Origin: Mycobacteriaceae bacterium
GTDB taxonomy: Bacteria > Actinomycetota > Actinomycetes > Mycobacteriales > Mycobacteriaceae
Direction of reading: 5' to 3'
NCBI GenBank assembly: GCA_019242135.1
Contig: JAFAWC010000435.1
Span: 1 to 6,030 of the forward strand
DNA length: 6,030 bases
A model generated the notes under the pieces. That model worked only from the letters and a program-made list of their open reading frames with translations. It made no database searches and was not told the DNA's origin. Below, piece after piece: positions 1 to 6,030 of the stretch. The translations under genes and the position numbers were made by a program. How positions within the stretch are numbered: position 1 is the stretch's first letter; each line of letters opens with the position of its first letter.

Positions 1-1157
1 ACGCGGCCAAGGCTGACGTGAGTGCCAGCCAGCGCGGGGTCGACGATGCCAACGCGGCCATCGCGGCAGCCCAGAAACGCTACGACACGTTCGCCGCGGC
101 GTCCTACGTGGACGGGCCGTCCGCGTCGTATCTGTCCGTGACAACCCCCGAGGACCTCATCGCGACCGCGTCGGCGGGCGAGACGCTGGCCGTCAGCGCC
201 AAACAAACCCTCACCGATCTGCAGCGCGCCCGCACCGAGCAGGTCAACAAGGAATCCGTGGCCAGGGCCGCCCAACAGCGGGCCGACCAGGCCGCGGCCG
301 ACGCACAGCGCAGCCAGGACCAGGCCGTCATCGCGCTGACCGATGCGCAGCAGCAGTTCGGCACGGAAAGGGCGGAGCTCGCCCGGCTGGTCGCCGAGCG
401 CGACGCCGCGAAGGCCAAGCTCGACGCCGCCCGCGCCACGTGGTCGACATCGGCGGCTCAGGCGCCGGTACCCGCGACGCCGGTCGACCGCTGGGACACC
501 CCGGGCGCGAGCGCTGATGCGCCGCAGGGCACCACCGGCAAGTGGGATGCCTCGCTGTGGGACCCGACGCTGCCGGCGGTGCCCAGTGCCATGGTCAGTG
601 GCGACCCGATCGCAATCATCAACTCGGTGCTGGGTATCTCGGCGACGTCGTCGCAGGTCACCGCCAACATGGGGCGGCAGTTTCTCACGCAGCTCGGCAT
701 CATCAAGCCGAACGAGACCGGCATCACCAACGGCCGCATTCCACGGGTGTACGGGCGCCAGGCGATCGAGTACGTGATCCGTCGCGGCGAATCCCAGATC
801 GGCGTGCCGTACTCGTGGGGCGGCGGCACCGCCGCCGGGCCGAGCCGCGGCATCGACGACGGTGCCAACACCGTGGGGTTCGACTGCTCCGGGCTGGTGC
901 TCTACTCCTTCGCCGGGGTGGGCATCAAGCTGCCGCACTACTCGGGATCCCAATACGACATGGGCCGCAAAATCCCCGCGGCCGAGATGCGCCGCGGCGA
1001 CGTCATCTTCTACGGCCCGGGTGGCAGCCAGCACGTCACCATCTACCTCGGCGACGACCAGATGCTCGAGGCTCAGCAAAACGGAGTGCCGGTCAAGATC
1101 TCCCGGGTCCGCACCAGCGGCATGACGCCCTACGTCGTGCGCTACATCGAATACTGA
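1..1157 (+). CDS. ripA: RipA, NlpC/P60 peptidoglycan endopeptidase (5' end outside window)
   Basis: Secreted D,L-endopeptidase that cuts peptide stems of peptidoglycan at the septum so daughter cells can separate. The reading frame is open to the left edge (five residues, AAKAD, precede the GTG at 18), so that GTG is an internal Val codon and the true start lies upstream. Comparison with the 472-residue M. tuberculosis protein suggests roughly 88 N-terminal residues are missing, including the signal peptide. Numbering from codon 18: residues 1-150 are an Ala/Gln/Arg-rich helical coiled-coil domain; about 150-180 is a linker; a WDPTLP segment follows; about 245-379 is the NlpC/P60 domain. The catalytic triad is intact: Cys290 in GFDCSG, His339 in SQHVT and Glu351 in MLEA, equivalent to Cys383, His432 and Glu444. 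The C-terminus PYVVRYIEY is typical of RipA. ripB follows after 17 nt and is a paralogue of the C-terminal half. Identification is very secure. Confidence 0.96.
   Translation, partial: AAKADVSASQRGVDDANAAIAAAQKRYDTFAAASYVDGPSASYLSVTTPEDLIATASAGETLAVSAKQTLTDLQRARTEQVNKESVARAAQQRADQAAADAQRSQDQAVIALTDAQQQFGTERAELARLVAERDAAKAKLDAARATWSTSAAQAPVPATPVDRWDTPGASADAPQGTTGKWDASLWDPTLPAVPSAMVSGDPIAIINSVLGISATSSQVTANMGRQFLTQLGIIKPNETGITNGRIPRVYGRQAIEYVIRRGESQIGVPYSWGGGTAAGPSRGIDDGANTVGFDCSGLVLYSFAGVGIKLPHYSGSQYDMGRKIPAAEMRRGDVIFYGPGGSQHVTIYLGDDQMLEAQQNGVPVKISRVRTSGMTPYVVRYIEY
804..886 (+). repeat. Copy 1 of ripA/ripB long direct repeat blocks
   Basis: Two stretches inside the RipA catalytic domain, 804-823 (20 nt, encoding part of VPYSWGG) and 864-886 (23 nt, encoding part of ANTVGFDC), recur without mismatch in ripB. 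Both are displaced by exactly 704 nt, so the two genes keep the same register across the active site. The repeat is coding and reflects paralogy, not a mobile element. Confidence 0.85.
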
Positions 1158-1174
1158 CCAGGTGGTGATCGCTT

Positions 1175-1861
1175 TTGCGTCCGATACAACTACTGCGGAT
1201 CGTCTGTGTGCTCATCGCACCGCTGCTGATCGCGCTGTCGGCCGGGCGGGCGGCGGCCGACCCGGACGACGGACAGTGGGACCCCACGCTGCCCAAGACC
1301 ATCAGCGCCGGCGCCCCGGGCGATCCGGTCGCGATCGCGAACGCGTCACTGCAGGCGAGCGCGCAGGCCGCGCAGACGACGATGGACCTGGGCCGCAGGT
1401 TCCTCGGCAGCCTCGGGCTTTTCCCCAACTCGACCGCCGCACCCGGGCGGGTGTACGGCGCGCAGGCAGTCGAGTACGTGATCCGGCGCGCCGGATCACA
1501 GATGGGTGTGCCGTACTCGTGGGGCGGTGGCAGCCTGAACGGGCCCACTACCGGTGTCGACGACGGGGCCAACACCGTGGGGTTCGACTGTTCGGGGTTG
1601 ATGCGCTACGCGTTCGCCGGCGTCGGCGTGCTGATCCCACGCTTCTCCGGTGACCAGTACAACGCGGGCCGGCACGTCCCTCCATCGGAGGCCAAGCGGG
1701 GAGATCTGATCTTCTACGGGCCCGGGGGCGGCCAGCACGTGACGATGTATCTCGGCAACGGCCAGATGCTGGAGGCATCGTCGCTGGCCGGAAAGGTCAC
1801 GATCAGTCCGGTGCGCACAGCCGGCATGACGCCGTACGTCACCCGCATCATCGAAAGCTGA
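1175..1861 (+). CDS. ripB: RipB, short secreted NlpC/P60 endopeptidase
   Basis: Peptidoglycan D,L-endopeptidase, a shorter partner of RipA without the coiled-coil domain. The 228-residue product starts at TTG 1175. An in-frame stop at 1166-1168 rules out any earlier start, and a purine-rich GGTGGTGA (1161-1168) provides a ribosome binding site. Residues 1-28 form a signal peptide: MRPIQLLR, a hydrophobic core, then AGRAAA with likely cleavage before Asp29. WDPTLP follows, then a helical segment that resembles the region just before the RipA catalytic domain. The NlpC/P60 domain fills the C-terminal part, with the triad Cys139 (GFDCSG), His188 (GQHVT) and Glu200 (MLEA). The M. tuberculosis protein is about 241 residues; the difference lies in the linker between the N-terminal helices and the catalytic domain. 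It is probably cotranscribed with ripA. The N-terminus is unusually poor in Arg, with only two before the hydrophobic core. Confidence 0.95.
   Translation: MRPIQLLRIVCVLIAPLLIALSAGRAAADPDDGQWDPTLPKTISAGAPGDPVAIANASLQASAQAAQTTMDLGRRFLGSLGLFPNSTAAPGRVYGAQAVEYVIRRAGSQMGVPYSWGGGSLNGPTTGVDDGANTVGFDCSGLMRYAFAGVGVLIPRFSGDQYNAGRHVPPSEAKRGDLIFYGPGGGQHVTMYLGNGQMLEASSLAGKVTISPVRTAGMTPYVTRIIES
1508..1590 (+). repeat. Copy 2 of ripA/ripB long direct repeat blocks
   Basis: The matching blocks in ripB are 1508-1527 and 1568-1590, around the catalytic Cys139. Identity includes third codon positions over 20 and 23 nt, while the flanking codons have diverged. This may be due to strong constraint, shared codon preference or past gene conversion. 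Confidence 0.85.
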
Positions 1862-1965
1862 GGCGATGGGCAGCCGGCTGCCGGCCCGGCTACGTCGACG
1901 GAAGTCCTGACGCCTGGAATAGTTGACGAGGACATACCCCTATCGACAGCGTGGGAGGACCCTTC
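1862..1965 (+). promoter_or_regulatory. ripB-moxR1 intergenic region with weak candidate promoter
   Basis: This 104-nt gap is the largest in the window and the natural place for a promoter of the moxR1 unit. The best candidate pairs TCGACG (1895-1900) with AATAGT (1918-1923) at 17-nt spacing; each hexamer matches the SigA consensus at four of six positions. A TTGACG at 1923-1928 has no good -10 at proper distance. A short GC hairpin (GCCGG 1873-1877, CCGGC 1881-1885, CTG loop) lies just after the ripB stop but has no T-tract. A strong Shine-Dalgarno, GGGAGGA, ends 7 nt before the moxR1 ATG. The promoter call is an inference. Confidence 0.3.
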
Positions 1966-3120
1966 ATGACGTCACCAGGTGGGCCGCCGCAGGGCGCCGG
2001 AAGTTTTTCGGGGCCAGCGGGCGGACAGGGCTACCCGGGTGCGCAGGGCGCCCAACCCGGTGGTCCGCCGCCCGACCGCAACGGCGGGCTGGCGTCGGAG
2101 GTGCACACCCTGGAGCGGGCCGTTTACGAGGTCAAACGCATCATCGTCGGCCAAGACCAGCTCGTCGAGCGGATGTTGGTCGGGCTGCTTGCCAAGGGCC
2201 ATGTCCTGCTCGAGGGCGTGCCCGGCATCGCCAAGACGCTGGCGGTCGAAACGTTCGCCCGAGTGGTCGGCGGCTCGTTTGCCCGGATCCAGTTCACACC
2301 CGACCTGGTGCCCACCGACATCGTCGGCACCCGCATCTACCGGCAGGGCCGGGAGGAGTTCGACATCGAACTCGGCCCGGTGGTGGCCAACTTCATCCTC
2401 GCCGACGAAATCAACCGCGCCGCTGCCAAGGTGCAGTCGGCGCTGCTCGAGGTGATGGCCGAGCGGCACGTATCCATCGGCGGCAAGACCTTCGCCATGC
2501 CCAAACCGTTTCTGGTCATGGCAACCCAAAACCCGATCGAGCAGGAAGGCGTCTATGCGCTCCCCGAGGCACAGCGCGACCGTTTCCTGTTCAAAATCAA
2601 CATCGACTACCCGTCGCCGGAGGAGGAACGGGAAATCATCTACCGGATGGGCGTCACACCTCCTCAACCCAAGCAGATCCTCGCGCCGGGCGACCTGCTG
2701 CGGCTGCAGGATGTGGCCGCCAACACCTTCGTCCACCACGCACTCGTCGATTACGTGGTGCGCGTCGTCACGGCCACCCGTCGCCCCGACCAGTTCGGTA
2801 TACCGGACGCCAGAGCCTGGGTCGCCTACGGCGCATCCCCGCGTGCGTCATTGGGCATCATCGCCGGCGCGCGGGCACTGGCGTTGGTTCGCGGCCGTGA
2901 CTACGTGATCCCGCAGGACGTCATCGAGGTCATTCCCGACGTGCTGCGACACCGGCTGGTGCTGACCTACGACGCGCTTGCCGACGAGATCTCACCGGAG
3001 ACGGTGATCAACCGCATCCTGCAGACCGTTGCCCTTCCACAAGTGAATGCTGTTCCGCAGCAAGGGCATTCGGTGCATCCCGTAGTGCCCGCGGCGGCCG
3101 CTGCGGCTAGCGGTCGGTGA
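1966..3120 (+). CDS. moxR1: MoxR1, MoxR-family AAA+ ATPase chaperone
   Basis: Cytoplasmic AAA+ ATPase of the MoxR family, which usually acts with DUF58 and VWA proteins to fold or activate client proteins. In M. tuberculosis MoxR1 has been reported to bind RipA and support its Tat export. The start chosen is ATG 1966 (384 residues), because GGGAGGA sits at an ideal distance; a GTG at 1951 in the same frame overlaps that site. Residues 1-40 are a Gly/Pro/Gln-rich, probably disordered tail. ATPase motifs follow: Walker A GVPGIAKT (84-91), Walker B FILADE (143-148), sensor-1 region ATQNP (186-190) and an arginine-finger motif EAQRDRF (201-207). The C-terminal part is the helical lid domain, with the conserved DVIPDVLRHR-type motif near the end (here VIPDVLRHR) and an Ala-rich tail. 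After Walker B the sequence reads NRAAAK where MoxR proteins normally have NRAPxK. The stop overlaps the next gene by 4 nt (GTGA), so the two are translationally coupled. Confidence 0.95.
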   Translation: MTSPGGPPQGAGSFSGPAGGQGYPGAQGAQPGGPPPDRNGGLASEVHTLERAVYEVKRIIVGQDQLVERMLVGLLAKGHVLLEGVPGIAKTLAVETFARVVGGSFARIQFTPDLVPTDIVGTRIYRQGREEFDIELGPVVANFILADEINRAAAKVQSALLEVMAERHVSIGGKTFAMPKPFLVMATQNPIEQEGVYALPEAQRDRFLFKINIDYPSPEEEREIIYRMGVTPPQPKQILAPGDLLRLQDVAANTFVHHALVDYVVRVVTATRRPDQFGIPDARAWVAYGASPRASLGIIAGARALALVRGRDYVIPQDVIEVIPDVLRHRLVLTYDALADEISPETVINRILQTVALPQVNAVPQQGHSVHPVVPAAAAAASGR

Positions 3121-4067
3121 GCTCCGCCACCGGTCCGACGGTCGACCTACCGTCGCTGCAGCGCGGAACGATCCGCGATCCGGAGTTGTCGGCCGCATTG
3201 CGGAAGCTCGAGCTGACCGTCAGGCGCAAGCTCGACGGTGTTCTTCACGGTGACCACCTCGGGCTGATTCCCGGGCCGGGTACTGAGGCGGGGGAGTCAC
3301 GGCTGTATCAACCCGGCGATGACGTCCGCCGGATGGACTGGTCGGTGACCGCGCGCACCACGGCCCCGCACGTGCGGGAGATGATCGCCGACCGCGAGCT
3401 GGAGACATGGCTTGTCGTCGACATGTCCGCCAGCCTCGACTTCGGCACCACCGGATGCGAGAAGCGCGACCTGGTCGTGGCCGCCGCCGCGGCGATCGCA
3501 TTCCTCAACAGCGGTGGCGGCAACCGGCTCGGCGCGCTGATTGCCAACGGACAAGACATCATTCGCGTCCCGGCGCTGTCCGGGCGGCTGCACGAGCACA
3601 CCCTGCTGCGGGCGATTGCCACGTCGCCGCGGCCCCCGGTCGGCGTTCGCGGTGACCTTGCGGCTGCGATCGACGCGCTGCGCCGCCCCGAGCGCCGCCG
3701 CGGGATGGCCGTGATCATCAGCGACTTTCTCGGGCCGATCAATTGGATGCGCCCGCTGCGGGCGATCGCGGGCCGCCACGAGGTGCTCGGGATCGAAATC
3801 CTCGACCCGCGCGACGTCGAACTTCCCGATGTGGGGGACGTGATCCTGCAGGACGCGGAGACCGGCGTCACCCGGGAATTCACGATCGACACCAAGCTGC
3901 GCGATGACTTCGAGAGGGCCGCGGCGGCACACCGCGACGAGGTCGCCCGCACGCTGCGCCGCTGTGACGCGCCGCTGCTGTGCCTGCGCACCGACCGCGA
4001 CTGGATCTCCGACGTGGTGCGGTTTGTCAGCAATCGCCGTCGGGGGGCGCTCGCGGGCCGCAGGTGA
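3117..4067 (+). CDS. DUF58 domain protein (Rv1480 family), MoxR partner
   Basis: A 316-residue cytoplasmic protein of the DUF58 family, the usual companion of MoxR ATPases; its biochemical role is not known. The start is the GTG in the GTGA overlap with the moxR1 stop; no Shine-Dalgarno is obvious, so translation probably depends on coupling. Residues 38-75 hold the family hallmark: DGVLHGDHLG, then YQPGDDVRRMDW at 64-75. A VWA-like fold follows, with the metal-site motif DxSxS at Asp102-Ser106 in VVDMSASLD and the conserved MAVIISDFLGPINW strand further on. No signal peptide or membrane helix is visible. The length matches the M. tuberculosis protein (about 317). The gene ends in tandem stops, TGATGA (4065-4070). 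In M. tuberculosis a membrane VWA gene (Rv1481) follows; here fabG1 follows directly. Confidence 0.92.
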   Translation: MSSATGPTVDLPSLQRGTIRDPELSAALRKLELTVRRKLDGVLHGDHLGLIPGPGTEAGESRLYQPGDDVRRMDWSVTARTTAPHVREMIADRELETWLVVDMSASLDFGTTGCEKRDLVVAAAAAIAFLNSGGGNRLGALIANGQDIIRVPALSGRLHEHTLLRAIATSPRPPVGVRGDLAAAIDALRRPERRRGMAVIISDFLGPINWMRPLRAIAGRHEVLGIEILDPRDVELPDVGDVILQDAETGVTREFTIDTKLRDDFERAAAAHRDEVARTLRRCDAPLLCLRTDRDWISDVVRFVSNRRRGALAGRR

Positions 4068-4070
4068 TGA

Positions 4071-4859
<789 letters not shown>

Positions 4860-4871
4860 GGAGCGCGCCAG

Positions 4872-5678
4872 ATGCAACAACTGCTCGAGGGCAAACGGAT
4901 TCTGGTCACCGGAATCATCCACGACTCGTCGATCGCGTTCCACATCGCACGGGTCGCGCAGGAGGCTGGTGCCGAGCTGGTGCTGACCGGGTTCGACCGG
5001 ATGCGTTTGATCCAGCGCATCGTCGAGCGGCTGCCGCAGAAGGCGCCCCTGCTGGAGCTCGACGTCCAGAACGAGGAGCATCTGGGCACGCTGGCCGACC
5101 GCGTGAGCGAAGCCCTCGGCGACGGCAAGAAACTCGACGGCGTCGTGCATTCGATCGGTTACATGCCGCCCAGCGGGATGGGCATGGAGCCGTTCTTCGA
5201 TGCGCCATATGACGACATTGCCAAGGGCATCCACATCTCGGCGTATTCGTATGCGTCACTGGCCAAGGCGACGTTGCCGATCATGAACCGCGGTGGCGCG
5301 ATCGTGGGGATGAACTTCGATCCGAGGCGGGCGATGCCGGCATACAACTGGATGACGGTCGCCAAGAGCGCGCTGGAGTCGGTGAACCGGTTCGTCGCGC
5401 GCGAGGCGGGCCCGTTCGGTGTGCGATCGAACCTCGTTGCGGCAGGGCCGATCCGAACGCTGGCAATGAGCGCGATCGTCGGCGCCGGCATCGCCGGCAT
5501 CAGCGATCAGATGCAGCTGCTGGAAGAGGGCTGGGACCAGCGGGCGCCGCTGGGATGGAACATGAAAGATGCGACACCGGTGGCGAAGACGGTGTGCGCG
5601 CTGCTTTCCGACTGGCTGCCGGCGACCACCGGAACGGTGATCTACGCCGACGGCGGCGCCAGTACGCAATTGCTCTGA
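4872..5678 (+). CDS. inhA: InhA, NADH-dependent enoyl-ACP reductase
   Basis: Reduces the trans-2 double bond of long enoyl-ACPs in the last step of each FAS-II cycle; target of isoniazid-NAD and ethionamide-NAD adducts. The product has 268 residues (269 in M. tuberculosis) and the same numbering up to about residue 203. A Shine-Dalgarno GAGGAG (4858-4863) overlaps the fabG1 stop, 8 nt before the ATG. The NADH-binding start is [11 protein letters not shown] (13-23), with Ile16, Ser20 and Ile21; Ser94, Phe149, Tyr158 and Lys165 are all present, so the catalytic and adduct-binding residues are intact. The C-terminal Thr265 corresponds to the phosphorylated Thr266. Unusual features: Tyr97 in place of Phe, Asn148 in place of Asp, His17 in place of Thr, and a substrate-binding loop after MSAIVG that is one residue shorter. 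No separate promoter is evident; expression is expected from the fabG1 promoter. Confidence 0.97.
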   Translation: MQQLLEGKRILVTGIIHDSSIAFHIARVAQEAGAELVLTGFDRMRLIQRIVERLPQKAPLLELDVQNEEHLGTLADRVSEALGDGKKLDGVVHSIGYMPPSGMGMEPFFDAPYDDIAKGIHISAYSYASLAKATLPIMNRGGAIVGMNFDPRRAMPAYNWMTVAKSALESVNRFVAREAGPFGVRSNLVAAGPIRTLAMSAIVGAGIAGISDQMQLLEEGWDQRAPLGWNMKDATPVAKTVCALLSDWLPATTGTVIYADGGASTQLL

Positions 5679-6030
5679 TGGACTTTGATGCCCTTCTGCT
5701 GCTGTCGTTCGGCGGCCCGGAGGGCCCTGAGCAGGTGCGGCCCTTCCTTGCCAACGTCACCCGCGGTCGCGGTGTGCCGCCGGAACGGTTCGACGACGTT
5801 GCGCAGCATTATCTGCACTTCGGCGGCGTGTCACCGATAAACGGCATCAACCGTGCGCTGATCGGCCAGATCCGGGCAGAACTCGCCGACCGTGGCAGAA
5901 AGTTGCCGGTGTACTTCGGAAACCGCAACTGGCATCCGTACGTCGAAGACACGGTGGCTGCGATGCGAGACGACGGGATCGGCCGCGCAGCGGTGTTCAC
6001 AACTTCGGCTTGGGGCGGCTACTCCGGCTG
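5678..6030 (+). CDS. hemH: HemH/CpfC ferrochelatase (3' end outside window)
   Basis: Inserts Fe(II) into a porphyrin; in actinobacteria the physiological substrate is coproporphyrin III, so the enzyme is also called CpfC, and the older mycobacterial name is hemZ. The start ATG (5678-5680) shares one base with the inhA stop (TGATG), and no Shine-Dalgarno is clear, which indicates translational coupling. The 117 codons visible begin [17 protein letters not shown], the class I chelatase N-terminal strand and Gly-Pro-Glu loop. Other ferrochelatase motifs are [12 protein letters not shown] near residues 47-58, FGNRNWHPY near 82-90, and [10 protein letters not shown] at the right edge. The catalytic His/Glu region downstream and the possible C-terminal Fe-S cysteines are outside the window. 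The inhA-hemH order is the same as in M. tuberculosis (Rv1484-Rv1485). Confidence 0.95.
   Translation, partial: MDFDALLLLSFGGPEGPEQVRPFLANVTRGRGVPPERFDDVAQHYLHFGGVSPINGINRALIGQIRAELADRGRKLPVYFGNRNWHPYVEDTVAAMRDDGIGRAAVFTTSAWGGYSG

Noticed and set aside
18..20. GTG as the start of ripA
   Set aside because: The frame stays open to the window edge, and the residues lie inside the helical domain without a signal peptide, so the gene begins upstream.
1868..1890. GC-rich hairpin after ripB as an intrinsic terminator
   Set aside because: The stem is only 5 bp with a 3-nt loop and no T-tract. It may be chance in this GC content; I could not calculate its stability.
1923..1946. TTGACG...TATCGA as a moxR1 promoter
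   Set aside because: The spacing is only 12 nt, too short for a SigA-type promoter.
1951..1953. GTG 1951 as the moxR1 start
   Set aside because: It overlaps the GGGAGGA ribosome binding site that serves the ATG at 1966.
1972..2739. Long antisense open frame (255 codons) opposite moxR1
   Set aside because: The sense frame encodes a complete AAA+ ATPase. The antisense product has no recognisable motif and arises from GC-rich third positions.

Overview
The window is high-GC actinobacterial DNA, almost certainly from a mycobacterium (Mycobacterium/Mycolicibacterium). It carries the ripA-ripB-moxR1-DUF58 cell-envelope cluster followed by the mycolic-acid genes fabG1(mabA)-inhA and by hemH. The protein sequences match the M. 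tuberculosis Rv1477-Rv1480 and Rv1483-Rv1485 products as I remember them. No database search was possible, so the species is not assigned.

Layout, all on the + strand. The 3' part of ripA (1-1157) runs in from the left edge. After 17 nt comes ripB (1175-1861, TTG start). A 104-nt gap (1862-1965), the largest in the window, precedes moxR1 (1966-3120). moxR1 overlaps a DUF58 gene (3117-4067) by 4 nt. Only 21 nt later fabG1/mabA begins (4089-4859), then inhA (4872-5678) after 12 nt. hemH starts on the last base of the inhA stop codon (5678) and runs off the right edge. No stretch over 300 bases lacks a gene. I see no RNA gene, insertion sequence, CRISPR array or attachment site.

How the genes work together. 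RipA and RipB are secreted NlpC/P60 peptidoglycan endopeptidases that act at the septum. MoxR1 (AAA+) and the DUF58 protein form the usual MoxR-DUF58 chaperone pair; MoxR1 has been reported to assist RipA export in M. tuberculosis. FabG1 and InhA are consecutive reductases of the FAS-II cycle that makes meromycolate chains; InhA is the isoniazid target. HemH is the ferrochelatase of the coproporphyrin-dependent haem pathway.

This is mostly a conserved core locus, and I do not see a new system. Points worth a second look: (i) the membrane VWA gene (Rv1481) and Rv1482c, which lie between the DUF58 gene and fabG1 in M. tuberculosis, are missing, so the fabG1 promoter abuts the DUF58 stop codon; (ii) a -10-like TAAGTT placed for a leaderless fabG1 transcript; (iii) FabG1 lacks the Trp of mycobacterial MabA and looks more like an ordinary FabG in its core; (iv) InhA has unusual residues at positions 97 and 148 and a substrate loop one residue shorter; (v) ripA and ripB keep long identical DNA blocks in exact register.
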